From positions 1 through 64,000 of the forward strand of contig JBCDKM010000007.1 in the NCBI GenBank assembly GCA_038746605.1: a stretch of DNA of 64,000 bases, given 5' to 3'. Positions 1 through 8,426 of this stretch are shown here, piece by piece. Under the pieces are notes generated by a model. That model saw only the letters and a program-made list of their open reading frames with translations, had not been told where the DNA came from and made no database searches. Each line of letters starts with the position of its first letter. Within the stretch, counting starts at the first letter, position 1. A program made the position numbers and the translations under genes. This DNA is from Rubricoccus sp038746605 (lineage in GTDB: Bacteria > Bacteroidota > Rhodothermia > Rhodothermales > Rubricoccaceae).

Positions 1-175
1 ACCCATCGCGGAGAGAGAGGAGCGTGAAGGGGCCGCTGCCGCCCATCATCCCGCCGGAGAACGTCATCACGTCGTCCATGAGGACGGGCGTCATGTCGAC
101 CGGCTCCATGCGGGAGCCGGAGCAGGCCGTGAGGGTGAGCAAGGCGGCGAGGAGCGGGACGAGGGAGCGGGACAT
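1..175 (-). CDS. N-terminus of a lipoprotein, truncated by the window edge
   Basis: The minus strand reads from ATG at 175 into a short charged start, a hydrophobic stretch and a lipobox-like LTAC followed by Ser-Gly-Ser, so this is the N-terminus of a secreted lipoprotein anchored at Cys18. Only 58 residues are visible before the window edge. The mature start is rich in Met and Gly and no domain can be recognised. It lies 7 nt beyond the stop codon of the FAD oxidoreductase on the same strand, so it could be the last gene of the 3130-to-1 operon. Function is unknown. Confidence 0.7.
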   Translation of the reverse strand, partial: MSRSLVPLLAALLTLTACSGSRMEPVDMTPVLMDDVMTFSGGMMGGSGPFTLLSLRDG

Positions 176-182
176 GGCAGGA

Positions 183-1577
183 TCAGGTAGCGCGAGGGGT
201 GACAACCTCCGGCGGATGCTCGAGGCTCCAGGGAGCGAGTGGAAATTCGGAAGGGGCGGAGCCCAGGGCATCAGCCCAGGCGGCAGCCTCCACAAAAAGG
301 TCGTGCGTGTGGAGGTACCGGAAGGTCCCCGCGCGGCCTGCCAGCGTGAGATTCTCGAAGCCGTCGGCGTAGTCGCGAAGAGTGGCGACAGCCTCCCGGT
401 GACCGACTTCCAGAACGGGATACGCGTTCGGAAGACGGACGCTGTGCGTGCTCAGCACCGCCCCTAGAGGAGCTGCGACACGGCGAACATCGGGAAGAAG
501 TCGGGCCGCGAACAGGTCGTCAGGGAGTGCCCAGAGGTCGTCGTGCTCGTCGCACGGGACCTCCGCGACGAGCGCGGTGCGGGTCCTCGGGGCCATCGCC
601 GCACTGCGGTTCTTTGGCTCGTAGAGCCGCGTGAAGGGGACCTCTGGGTCCGGGACGTAGAGCGACGCGTGAGGCGAGACCTGGGGCGTCCCGAGCTGGA
701 CCACGAGCAGCCGCACGTTCCGGTAGCGCAGCGCTGCGGCCGCGTCGTGGACCGCATCGGGAGGGGCGGGGTCGAGCAGGTGCACGAGGAGAGGAAGCGG
801 CAGCGTGCTCACGACCGTCTGGGTCTGGGCAGCCTGGCGCTCACCTCCTGCCTGCACGGCGACGATGTGCTCTCCCTCGTGCTCGACCTGCGTCACGGGG
901 GTGCTCGTACGGACTCGCTCCTCACCGATGGCCTCCGTCAGCGCCTCGGCTAGCATGCCGAATCCGTGCGTGGGGTAATAGAAGGCGCCGTCGAGATGGG
1001 CGGTGGCGGTGCGGGCACTGCTCAACTCGCGGAGAAATGTGCCGAGCGTGAGCCCTTGGAGACGCCCTCCCGCGACGGACGCATCGAGCCTCTCGGTGGG
1101 CACGCCCCAGAGTTTTTCGGAGTAGCCGAGGAGGAACGCTCGGGCGAGGGTCGGGCCGTAACGGCTGAGCGCGAGGTCGCGGAAGGTCTCCGGCTCTTGC
1201 TGCGAGCGGAGGAGGCGCGGCAGTATCTCGGCGCTGACCCGGAGCAGCGTCCCGAGGCCGAGGTTGCGCGCGGCGTCGAGCGGTCGAAGTGGAAACGCGA
1301 TGCCACGACCCCGGTAGCGGATCTCGCTGGGTGCCTCCACACGCTGCATCGCATCGCCGAGGAGGTCTCGAAAAGCGGCGGTAGCCCCGGGGTCCTTGTC
1401 GTGGAGCCGGTGCGCACCCGTGTCCACGAGCACGTCCTCAAAGCGGAGCGTGCGCGCATTACCGCCTGCCTCGGGCGCCGCCTCGTAGACGATGGGCTCG
1501 TGTCCGTGGCGCCGCGCGTAGTAGGCTGCCGTGAGGCCTGCCAGCCCTCCGCCGAGAATGTGCACCGTCTCGCTCAT
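183..1577 (-). CDS. FAD-dependent amine oxidase/UDP-galactopyranose-mutase-like oxidoreductase
   Basis: Predicted 464-residue flavoprotein. The N-terminus has the dinucleotide-binding GGGLAG loop (about residues 8-13) in a beta-alpha-beta unit ending at the acidic residue of VYEA, then GGNARTL, as in protoporphyrinogen-oxidase and amine-oxidase-type flavoproteins. A GAHRLHDKDP segment and a GFGMLAEAL segment are the other family-typical parts, and a near C-terminal AGRAGTFRYLHTHD fits the second FAD-contacting region. The open frame extends upstream, but ATG 1577 overlaps the upstream stop as ATGA and places the flavin loop at residue 8, so it is the likely start. Translational coupling to a membrane glycosyltransferase suggests a role in surface glycan or lipid modification. 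The substrate cannot be read from sequence. Confidence 0.8.
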   Translation of the reverse strand: MSETVHILGGGLAGLTAAYYARRHGHEPIVYEAAPEAGGNARTLRFEDVLVDTGAHRLHDKDPGATAAFRDLLGDAMQRVEAPSEIRYRGRGIAFPLRPLDAARNLGLGTLLRVSAEILPRLLRSQQEPETFRDLALSRYGPTLARAFLLGYSEKLWGVPTERLDASVAGGRLQGLTLGTFLRELSSARTATAHLDGAFYYPTHGFGMLAEALTEAIGEERVRTSTPVTQVEHEGEHIVAVQAGGERQAAQTQTVVSTLPLPLLVHLLDPAPPDAVHDAAAALRYRNVRLLVVQLGTPQVSPHASLYVPDPEVPFTRLYEPKNRSAAMAPRTRTALVAEVPCDEHDDLWALPDDLFAARLLPDVRRVAAPLGAVLSTHSVRLPNAYPVLEVGHREAVATLRDYADGFENLTLAGRAGTFRYLHTHDLFVEAAAWADALGSAPSEFPLAPWSLEHPPEVVTPRAT

Positions 1578-3130
1578 GGCGTGTACCGGTAGACCTGGAT
1601 CTCTGCCCACATTCGGTTGACGAACGGGTTGTGGTAGAAGGTGTCGGCCCGGGTCGCCTCGCGTCCGGGGATCTGCGAGCCGATAGCGAGGAGGTCCGCC
1701 TCGGGGAGCCGCGCGAGGGCGCCGGGGGCCGTCGCGTCCAGAAAGGGGGCACGGATCCCCTGCTGCTCCAGTGTGTAGCGCACTAGCGGCGTTGTCACGA
1801 TCTGGGCGTCTGGGTTTGCCTCGATGACCTCGCGCACGTGGGCCGTCACTTGCGCGATGGCACTCGGCTGGCGGTGCTGAGCGGTGAGCGTAACGGCCAC
1901 GACGGCCACAGCCCCGAAACCGGCCAGGACCATGCCTCGTGCGAGGGGACGCCACCGGCCGTGCGTGTCCCACACCCTCGCTGCGCCCAGCGCCAGGAGA
2001 CATAGCGCGATGGCGATCAGGGGCAGCGCATGGCGGCTCTTGTGAACCACGTTTTGGTAGAGCACGATCCAGACGGCATACGTCGCTGCGCTCGGGAGAC
2101 CCCATGTGACCACTCGGCGTGCGTAGTCTCTCAAGCGAACGAGGCGCACGGCCTCGCGCCCTCCCACGACCAGCCCGAGGACGAGTGCGATCCCGACGAC
2201 CGCCGTCATCGGGTGCCGACCGGGCCACCAACCCCCGAGGCCGTCCGCCCACACAGACCGAGCGGTCAGGACGAGACGCTCGGAGAGCCCGGCGCCGTCT
2301 GACTGGATTGTGCCGCCGAAGTCAGTGAAATGGCCTACGGTCTGGCGGTCAGCAGCGGCAAGAAGGTGATTCCAGCCTGTATCGAGGACGAGTGGTATCA
2401 GCCAGAGGACTACGCCGAGGGCTCCCCCTCCGAAGAGGGCGCCTGCGAATCTGCCGCGAGAGGTGCGGGGGGGACGGTGTCCTCGAACTCGGGACACCCG
2501 GTAGCCCAGAAGCAATCCCACCAGAGGGAGCGCGACAAACGGGATGTACGAGAGACGTAGTCCCGCGAGGAGTCCGCCGAGAACGCCCGCTCGTGCCGCA
2601 TCGCGTATTCGCCCGCTTTCCATCGCGTGGAGCGCCGCCGCGAGGATGCCGAGCGCCACCGCGAGGCCGAGGAGGTCCGGCATGTAGCGCGTGCCCATCA
2701 ACCACACGAGGGGACAGACGAGAATCACGCCTGCCCACATCGCGCCCCGAGTAGAGGCCAGAGGCACGCGGAGTACCGCGAGCCCAGCCACAATCAGCCC
2801 GACGGTCGCGAGGGCCCCCACGAGTGCAAAGGCGGTCGCGACGCTCCCGGTGATCAGGTACAGCGGTTTCGCGATGGCCCAGAAGACTGGGTAGCCCGGG
2901 AAGTGCGGCTGCAGCGTCGCGAGGCTGTACGTGTCGGCGACGCTGAGGGCGAACCGGAGGCTGTCCGGGTCCTCGATGTAGCCGATGGATGCCGCCAATC
3001 GGCTGACGACGGAGGCGGCCACCACACTGCCCCACGCCGTCAGCCGGATGATCCCGCGATGCGCGCCTCGCTGCGGAGGTGTCAGCGAGACGCGCGAGAC
3101 CACACCCTGGGTCGGGGAAGAGGTGGTCAT
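1574..3130 (-). CDS. Polytopic membrane glycosyltransferase-like protein (GT-C/GT39 type)
   Basis: Predicted 518-residue inner-membrane protein with about ten hydrophobic segments. Near the start (residues 50-60) the sequence YIEDPDSLRFALS has the acidic motif expected in the first periplasmic loop of GT-C enzymes, which transfer sugars from polyprenyl-phosphate donors. The C-terminal 100 residues form a soluble tail (QIVTTPLVRYTLEQQG), as in many GT39-like proteins. The stop overlaps the start of the FAD oxidoreductase by 4 nt, so the two genes are coupled. The DUF4856 gene ends 33 nt upstream. A generic 'glycosyltransferase family 39-like' call is safe; donor and acceptor are unknown. Confidence 0.65.
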   Translation of the reverse strand: MTTSSPTQGVVSRVSLTPPQRGAHRGIIRLTAWGSVVAASVVSRLAASIGYIEDPDSLRFALSVADTYSLATLQPHFPGYPVFWAIAKPLYLITGSVATAFALVGALATVGLIVAGLAVLRVPLASTRGAMWAGVILVCPLVWLMGTRYMPDLLGLAVALGILAAALHAMESGRIRDAARAGVLGGLLAGLRLSYIPFVALPLVGLLLGYRVSRVRGHRPPRTSRGRFAGALFGGGALGVVLWLIPLVLDTGWNHLLAAADRQTVGHFTDFGGTIQSDGAGLSERLVLTARSVWADGLGGWWPGRHPMTAVVGIALVLGLVVGGREAVRLVRLRDYARRVVTWGLPSAATYAVWIVLYQNVVHKSRHALPLIAIALCLLALGAARVWDTHGRWRPLARGMVLAGFGAVAVVAVTLTAQHRQPSAIAQVTAHVREVIEANPDAQIVTTPLVRYTLEQQGIRAPFLDATAPGALARLPEADLLAIGSQIPGREATRADTFYHNPFVNRMWAEIQVYRYTP

Positions 3131-3163
3131 GAGGGATCAGGTTAGAGACCTACCGCGAGGCTT

Positions 3164-4537
3164 CTACCACGAGTCCATGTTGGCGGTGGAGAAGCCGTAG
3201 GCGGCCTGGAAGATGCTCTTCGCGTCGTTCAGCGCCATGACATAGGCGTTGGCCTCGGTGGTGCCGGGCATCGCGTAGACCGGGGCGTTGCCCATCAGCG
3301 CGTGGAGCTGCTGGAGATCGCTCAGGCTGATGATGGCGAGCGAGCCGCCGGTGAAACCGGACTCGCCTCGGTACGAGAACTGGAGGGCGTAGGTAAAGCC
3401 CTTCATCTCGCCCCAGAACTTGTTGAGGTTGACATCATTGGCGTTGTTCACCTCGTCCTGGGTGAGGGTTGCCATCTCTTGCAGCGTGACGTTGATGTAG
3501 TGGATGGCCGTGGCTGCGATGACCTTCTCAACGGCCTCGGAGGCGTCCTGGCGGGCGCTGGCGAGGATCGTCTGGTCGCCGTTGACGATGGCTGTGCGGC
3601 CCCGGCGGAACGCCTCGAAGGCGTTGGCGGTGAGGTCGATGTTGGAGCCGCCTCGGTCGCGCTTTCCGGCGTTACGGGCGATACCGAAGTTGTACTCCGT
3701 CGTGTAGTCGAGCGTGCCGTCGCCGTTGCTGTCGCGCGCCCAGTCCGTGACGCCACCGGCGAGCTGGTCGTCGGAGTAGCTGGAGTAGTCACGGGCGGAG
3801 CCGAAGTAGCCGTAGGCCTCGTCGAAGCGGTGCTCCTGGTCCGTGTCCGGCTGTCCGTCGCCTCGCGGCTCGGTGTTGTCGCGGTCGAGGATGTCGGCGA
3901 GGTACTTGTTCGAGGTCTGGTCGAAGAGAATGGCGCCGATCAGGATCTTGTTGATCATTTGCGTCAGGTCCACGCCGTCATCGGTGGTGTAGACGGCCGG
4001 GGTGCCCAGCTTGGATGCATCGTTGGAGTTGTCCACGATGATCTGGAAGTAGGCCTGGATGACGTCGTTGACGGTGACGTCCTGCGCGTTGCCGATCAGG
4101 CCCGCACTGTAGAGGAGCGTCGCGTCGGCGCCCTTCCGGCCGCGGAGGCTCTTGCCCGCCGAGATCTGCTCGTAGGTCTGCGCGCTAGGCGTCAGGCCGT
4201 CCGGGACGCCAGAGCGGATGCTGAGACCGGTGTCGGCGTAGTCGTAGATGGCGTTGAGCTCCGCGAGGGTGATGGGCGTTGCGCCCGTCTTGGCGAGGGC
4301 ATCGATGGCGCTCTTGAGGTCCTGAAGCTGGAGCTGACGCGCCACCTGTCCGCCGATGTTGACGGAACTCGCGCCGTCGGTGAAGCGGCTGTCGAACTCG
4401 TAGGTCGCTGGAACTGGGATGTCGATCGGGTCCGGGTCCGGGTCCGGATCCGGGTCGCCGCTGTCGCAGCCGGTGCCGATCACGAGGAGGCCGAGGGCGA
4501 GCGCCGTCAGTCGAGTGTGAAGCGAGAAGAATCGCAT
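3164..4537 (-). CDS. DUF4856-family lipoprotein, iron-uptake associated
   Basis: Predicted 457-residue lipoprotein with signal peptide and lipobox IGTGC (Cys24), then a short (Asp-Pro)n linker encoded by a near-perfect six-base repeat. The mature part (YEFDSRFTDGASSVNIGGQVARQLQLQDLKS, and later the long AYFQIIVDNSNDASKLG and FDEAYGYFG segments) matches the DUF4856 family as I remember it. In Bacteroidota this family is encoded beside TonB receptors and imelysin-type proteins in iron-responsive loci. It lies 88 nt downstream of a TonB receptor on the same strand. Probable role: outer-membrane-associated partner in iron or metal-chelate uptake. No catalytic motif is visible. Confidence 0.75.
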   Translation of the reverse strand: MRFFSLHTRLTALALGLLVIGTGCDSGDPDPDPDPDPIDIPVPATYEFDSRFTDGASSVNIGGQVARQLQLQDLKSAIDALAKTGATPITLAELNAIYDYADTGLSIRSGVPDGLTPSAQTYEQISAGKSLRGRKGADATLLYSAGLIGNAQDVTVNDVIQAYFQIIVDNSNDASKLGTPAVYTTDDGVDLTQMINKILIGAILFDQTSNKYLADILDRDNTEPRGDGQPDTDQEHRFDEAYGYFGSARDYSSYSDDQLAGGVTDWARDSNGDGTLDYTTEYNFGIARNAGKRDRGGSNIDLTANAFEAFRRGRTAIVNGDQTILASARQDASEAVEKVIAATAIHYINVTLQEMATLTQDEVNNANDVNLNKFWGEMKGFTYALQFSYRGESGFTGGSLAIISLSDLQQLHALMGNAPVYAMPGTTEANAYVMALNDAKSIFQAAYGFSTANMDSW

Positions 4538-4625
4538 GGGAGTCGCGCAGAGCGCGGGGGGTTGTTGTTGTGGGGGCTGTCCGCCTCGATGTGCCTTGAG
4601 TGGGAAACCGATGCGGGCTGCGTTG

Positions 4626-7103
4626 CTAGAAGCGGTAGCGGAGGCTGAGATTGACCTGCCGCCGTGGCCCGACGAGGATGCCGGAACTGGCGTTGGCGCT
4701 CACCTGGCGCGGGTTGGAGTGCAGCCGCGAGCCGATGTAGACCTCGTCCAGGGCGTTCTTGACCGTGAGTTGCGCCACGATCCGATCGCCGATGGGCGCT
4801 TGCACGCTCCCGCCGAGCACGACGTAGTCCGGCACGGGGCCGGTGTCGCCACGGGTCGTGGTGGCCTCCAGGTTCTCGAAGTCAGTGAACACCTCACTGA
4901 CGTACCGGAGGTCGACGCGGGCGGTCACGCCAGAGACCTCGCGTGCGAGGCCGACTGTGAGGGTGTGGCGTGGTGCGTAAGGCAGTTCGTTGCCGGAGAC
5001 GTCCACGCTCGGCACGTTGTTGACGACCGCCGAGGGGATCTGGCCGTCCAGCACCTCGGTGCCGAGGAGCGTGTAGGCCACGTTCACGTCCGGTAGCGGG
5101 CCGAACTGCGAGGACCGCAGTGTGCCTGCCACCTCGGCACCGAAGGTCTGCACGCGGCCCAGGTTGCGGAACGCCGTCCCGCGTCCAGCGGCCACGAGGT
5201 CCTCGATGCTGAGGTAGAAGCCCGCGACCTCCGCCTGAAGCAGCGAGCTGACCCTGCGGACGCCCGCTTCCACGTTCCAGCTTTTCTCGGCCTCCACGTC
5301 CAGGCCGCCGTCGTCCGCGCTGCCGCCGAAGTCGACGATGGTGAGAGCACCACTTGAAGGCGGGGTGAAGCCGCGATGCACGCCTGCGAACACGCTCGTC
5401 GCGCTGTTCAGGCGGTAGTTGAGGCCGAGGCCGGGGAGGAGAACGGCGGTGGTCTTGTCATCGAGGATGCTGCCTTCGAGCCGGTCCACGCGCTCCTGCT
5501 CGAAGACCTCGAAGCGGAGGCCGGGCGTCACGTCCAGCGCGCCAAAGGAGAGCGTCTGTTGCGCGAAGACGGCCAGTGCAGCGGTCTCGTAGTTCTGCGC
5601 CTTCGCAGTGACGCCCGCCGAGGGGTTCGTCGCGACGACCTCGATCTCAGGGTCGTCGGGATCGGGGAGGACGTAGACGCCATCGCGCGAGTCCGGCGCG
5701 TCGCCGAGCACGCGGTCATCCACGAAGCGCTCGAAGTGGAGCCTCACGCCTGCCTCAAGCGCGCCTTCCGATCCGAAGAGCGCGTTCTGCCATGTGTAGG
5801 TGTGCTCTGCGCCCGCGGCGTAGAAGGTCCGCAGGATGCCGAAGTTGTCGCGCCCGTTGCCGACGCGAATCTTGTCGCCCGTGGCAAGTGGGCTCACGAA
5901 GCTCACGCTGGTTGGATCGGCCTGCCACGCCTCTAGGTCGCCCGGGCGGATGAACACGTCGTTCTCGCGCCACCAGCGGCGGTCGAAGACGTTGCCGTAG
6001 GCACGCGTCAGTGACGAGAGGCTGGGCGTGATGGACCGGCTGTAGATGGCGTCCAGCGCGGCGCGGCGTACATCGAAGGTGTCATCGTCCTTCGGGTTGA
6101 AGCCGGGGTCGTTGTCGAACGTGAACTCCGTAAGGCCGGTGTACGTCGCGCCGTAGCTCTCGGTGTTGCCGTTGGCCTTGAGGAAGAGCGTACTCTGCGG
6201 GCCGACGCGGACGGTCGCCTTGGCAGTCGCGTTGAACTGGTAGAAGTCGTTGTTCTCGCGGAAGCCGTCGCCGCGCTTGGCAAGGAACTGGATCTCTGGC
6301 ACGAACTGCCGCGAGCCGAAGCCGCCCGCCTCGCCGAAGGCGCTGACGTAGCCGTTCTCGCCGAAGATCACCTGGGCCTCGCCGCCGGGCTCCTGTCGGG
6401 GGCGGCTCGTGATGTAGTTGATGACGCCTCCCATCGTCTGCGGACCGTAGCGGATGGCCGCGCTCCCCTTGATGACCTCCACCCGGTCGATCCGCTCGAC
6501 GGGCGGGTTGTAGTACATGTTGGGGTAGACGTAGAGGGCGGGCTGGATCGGGATGCCGTCTTCCAGGATGAGCACCCGCGAGGACCGGCGGGGGTTGAGC
6601 CCGCGAATGCCGATGGAGAGGCGCGCATTCGAGAAGCCGTCGTCCGCGGCGCCGTAGATGCCGGGGACGTACTCCAGCAACTCCTGCGTCCCGATGGGCT
6701 GGATCTGGGCCACTTCCGCCTCGCTGATACGCGTCGCCGTGCCGGGCAGGCGCTCGTAGGTGGCGCCTCGCGCGGCGAGCACCTCGACGCCATCCAAGTC
6801 GAGCGCAGAAAAGGTCAACTCCACACGCACGTCCGCCGATGGCGCTATGACGGTGATGGTGCGCGTTGCGTAGCCGACTGCGCGAATCGTCAGCGCGACC
6901 TCGCCCGCAGGGACGCTGAGGCGGAAGCGGCCGTCCACTCCGGTCGCGGTTCCGCGAAGGCCCTCGGCCGTTTCGCCGAGAATCACGTTGGCTCCCACAA
7001 TGGGGTCGCCGGTCTCGGCTTCCATCACGACGCCCTGTATGGCGTCTTGGGCGTGCGCGACGGGGATCGAGAGGAGCGCGAGGAGCGCCAGCAAGCGAAG
7101 CAT
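4626..7103 (-). CDS. TonB-dependent outer-membrane receptor (iron-chelate type)
   Basis: Predicted 825-residue receptor. Signal peptide residues 1-19; carboxypeptidase-regulatory-like beta-sandwich about 20-100 (GVVMEAETGDPIVGANVIL); plug domain about 110-225 (EDGIPIQPALYVYPNMYYNPP, then VIKGSAAIRYGPQTMGGVINY); 22-strand barrel to the C-terminal Phe (LSLRYRF). The HRGFTPP motif is typical of FecA-like ferric-chelate receptors. The frame extends 39 codons upstream, but ATG 7103 gives the signal peptide directly. A small lipoprotein gene ends 4 nt upstream and DUF4856 follows, so the three are probably co-transcribed. A perfect inverted repeat at 7628-7644 may be the iron-responsive operator. 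The exact ligand is unknown. Confidence 0.88.
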   Translation of the reverse strand: MLRLLALLALLSIPVAHAQDAIQGVVMEAETGDPIVGANVILGETAEGLRGTATGVDGRFRLSVPAGEVALTIRAVGYATRTITVIAPSADVRVELTFSALDLDGVEVLAARGATYERLPGTATRISEAEVAQIQPIGTQELLEYVPGIYGAADDGFSNARLSIGIRGLNPRRSSRVLILEDGIPIQPALYVYPNMYYNPPVERIDRVEVIKGSAAIRYGPQTMGGVINYITSRPRQEPGGEAQVIFGENGYVSAFGEAGGFGSRQFVPEIQFLAKRGDGFRENNDFYQFNATAKATVRVGPQSTLFLKANGNTESYGATYTGLTEFTFDNDPGFNPKDDDTFDVRRAALDAIYSRSITPSLSSLTRAYGNVFDRRWWRENDVFIRPGDLEAWQADPTSVSFVSPLATGDKIRVGNGRDNFGILRTFYAAGAEHTYTWQNALFGSEGALEAGVRLHFERFVDDRVLGDAPDSRDGVYVLPDPDDPEIEVVATNPSAGVTAKAQNYETAALAVFAQQTLSFGALDVTPGLRFEVFEQERVDRLEGSILDDKTTAVLLPGLGLNYRLNSATSVFAGVHRGFTPPSSGALTIVDFGGSADDGGLDVEAEKSWNVEAGVRRVSSLLQAEVAGFYLSIEDLVAAGRGTAFRNLGRVQTFGAEVAGTLRSSQFGPLPDVNVAYTLLGTEVLDGQIPSAVVNNVPSVDVSGNELPYAPRHTLTVGLAREVSGVTARVDLRYVSEVFTDFENLEATTTRGDTGPVPDYVVLGGSVQAPIGDRIVAQLTVKNALDEVYIGSRLHSNPRQVSANASSGILVGPRRQVNLSLRYRF

Positions 7104-7107
7104 TGAG

Positions 7108-7308
7108 CTAGTAGCGGGAGGGGTTGGGGGAGATGTCGCGCTGGAAGGCCTCCGCCGGGGTCTCGGTCGTATCGACGGGGAAGTCGAGGGTGCCGTAGCT
7201 GCCGCCGGTGGGCCCGCCACCGGGTGTGGGCGCGAGGATGGGGTCGTCTGCGCAGCCGACGAGGGCGAGCGAGAGCGCGATCAGGGCGAAGGCAAGGCGG
7301 AGAGGCAT
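7108..7308 (-). CDS. Small lipoprotein preceding the TonB receptor
   Basis: Predicted 66 residues: signal peptide with lipobox LVGC (Cys19), then a Pro/Gly-rich tail (ADDPILAPTPGGG) ending DISPNPSRY. It is 4 nt upstream of the TonB receptor ATG, so the two are surely co-transcribed. No known domain is recognised. Such small lipoproteins may be accessory to the receptor, which is inference from position. The start is the only ATG that gives a complete signal peptide. Confidence 0.65.
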   Translation of the reverse strand: MPLRLAFALIALSLALVGCADDPILAPTPGGGPTGGSYGTLDFPVDTTETPAEAFQRDISPNPSRY

Positions 7309-7627
7309 GGCAGTCGGCGGCTGTCAGGGTCTGGAGAGTGCGCTACACAGTGGCACGTGGAGTGGTGGCATCGAGAACGAGCGCGCCGAGGTCGAGTGCA
7401 TCGACGGACGTGCGAGGGAGGCCACCGAAGGTTTGGAGGTCCTCTCCACGGAGGAGGAGGAACACGGTGGCGTCGTGCTTGGTGGTGTTCCTCATGCGGC
7501 GCAGTTGCGCAGCGCTTCCCTGAAGACCCTCCGTTCCCAAGCAGCAGTCGAGACGAATGCCATCGGGGCGATGGACAACACCCCGCTCGGTTTGGGTGAG
7601 AGGACGGGTAGAGGCCACAGCATCTTA
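7309..7627. other. 319-nt stretch between the lipoprotein start and the iron-box palindrome
   Basis: No convincing gene is seen. A 91-codon minus-strand frame (7618 to 7343, GTG start) begins 10 nt from the palindrome at 7628-7644. It shows no signal peptide, no family resemblance and only a weak coding look (the later part, from MRNTTKHDATVFLLL on, is the most protein-like). It may be a long 5' leader of the TonB receptor operon or a decayed small gene. Confidence 0.4.
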
Positions 7628-7644
7628 TTTAGACCAAGTCTAAA
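7628..7644. promoter_or_regulatory. Candidate iron-box operator (perfect 7-3-7 inverted repeat)
   Basis: TTTAGACCAAGTCTAAA is a perfect inverted repeat with a 3-nt centre in an AT-rich pocket of otherwise GC-rich DNA. A close match (12 of 17) lies at 17431-17447 next to the heme receptor start, and a weaker one at 8395-8411 next to hmuT. It resembles DtxR/IdeR-family boxes in size and symmetry. The regulator itself is not in the window. Confidence 0.6.
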
Positions 7645-7810
7645 CTAGAGAGATGTATCTCCTAGCGCCGTGACCTCGTGCGGAGCCTCCGTGAAGGAAT
7701 GTGTAGAGTCATGTGAACCCATGCCCTTGCGCCTTCCCTCTCCTCCGGCTCTTGTGGTCCTGGCGCCGCCCTCCGTCCACATGTGATTCTTCTGCTCACC
7801 ATTCTCTCCC

Positions 7811-7830
7811 CCGCCTCGGTACCGAGGCGG
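7811..7830. repeat. GCCTCGG palindrome, short-loop copy (centre TA)
   Basis: Perfect CCGCCTCGG-nn-CCGAGGCGG palindrome, 10 nt downstream of the VOC gene stop (minus strand). Position after a stop codon fits a terminator-like or 3'-end role. Confidence 0.85.
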
Positions 7831-7840
7831 GCGCCCCGGC

Positions 7841-8269
7841 CTACTTCGCGAAGAGCTGTGAGAGGTCCTCGAAGGCCTTGAACTCCAGCGCGTTGCCGGA
7901 GGGGTCGAGGAAAAACATCGTGGCCTGCTCGCCCGGCTCGCCCTCGAACCGGATGTACGGCTCGATCACGAAGTCAACGTCCGCCGCTTTCACGCGCTCG
8001 GCGAGCGTCTTCCAGTCGGCGAGCGTGAGCACGATCCCGAAGTGTGGCACAGGCACCGCGTGGCCGTCCACCGCATTGCTGTGGCGCTCCTGGGTGGGAT
8101 CCACGGACGGGTCGTGGTGCGCGACGATCTGATGGCCGAAGAGGTCGAAGTCGATCCACTCGTCCGAGCTTCGCCCCTCGGGGCAGCCCATGATGCCGCC
8201 ATAGAAGGCACGGGCAGCGTCGAGGTCGTGGACGGGAAACGCGATGTGGAAGGGGCGGAGGCCAGCCAT
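7841..8269 (-). CDS. VOC-family (glyoxalase/bleomycin-resistance fold) protein
   Basis: Predicted 142 residues with the paired beta-alpha-beta-beta-beta modules of the vicinal-oxygen-chelate fold. FHIAFPVHDLDAARAFYGGIMGC starts module one (metal-ligand His8). PVPHFGIVL supplies a second His, and the near C-terminal DPSGNALEFKAF supplies the conserved Glu. The ATG at 8269 begins exactly at the fold; the frame upstream runs through a palindromic repeat and is not coding. It is a single gene, divergent from hmuT. VOC proteins include lyases, dioxygenases and resistance proteins, and the substrate here is unknown. Confidence 0.85.
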   Translation of the reverse strand: MAGLRPFHIAFPVHDLDAARAFYGGIMGCPEGRSSDEWIDFDLFGHQIVAHHDPSVDPTQERHSNAVDGHAVPVPHFGIVLTLADWKTLAERVKAADVDFVIEPYIRFEGEPGEQATMFFLDPSGNALEFKAFEDLSQLFAK

Positions 8270-8313
8270 GACGAGACAGGAAAGCGGGGGCCGCAATCTA
8301 TCGCTGGGGCGTT

Positions 8314-8333
8314 CCGCCTCGGCACCGAGGTGG
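8314..8333. repeat. GCCTCGG palindrome, short-loop copy (centre CA, one mismatch)
   Basis: CCGCCTCGGCACCGAGGTGG, between the divergent starts of the VOC gene and hmuT. It is one of only two copies between divergent starts, so it cannot be a simple terminator here unless it acts on antisense transcription. Confidence 0.8.
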
Positions 8334-8394
8334 GCACACCTGTGGGGGGGCAGGCGGAGATTTGGAGCAGGGGTGGGCGGAGCGCGAGGCTGGA

Positions 8395-8411
8395 TATAGA
8401 TTGGATCTGAT
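8395..8411. promoter_or_regulatory. Candidate iron box and promoter region of the hmuTUVS operon
   Basis: TATAGATTGGATCTGAT contains the inverted AGATnnnATCT core and matches the 7628-7644 box at 9 of 17 positions. It lies 16 nt before the hmuT ATG in the only AT-rich patch of the intergenic region. The TAGATTGG part could also serve as a -7 box. It is weaker than the other two sites. Confidence 0.4.
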
Positions 8412-8426
8412 CTAGATAAGACCGAC

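Noticed and set aside
183..2252. 689-codon version of the FAD oxidoreductase
   Set aside because: The N-terminal 225 residues are an antisense/alternate-frame extension over the GT39-like gene; the GGGLAG flavin loop starts at ATG 1577.
7343..7618. 91-codon minus-strand frame upstream of the small lipoprotein
   Set aside because: GTG start, no domain, no signal peptide and poor coding character; kept only as a note on the gap.
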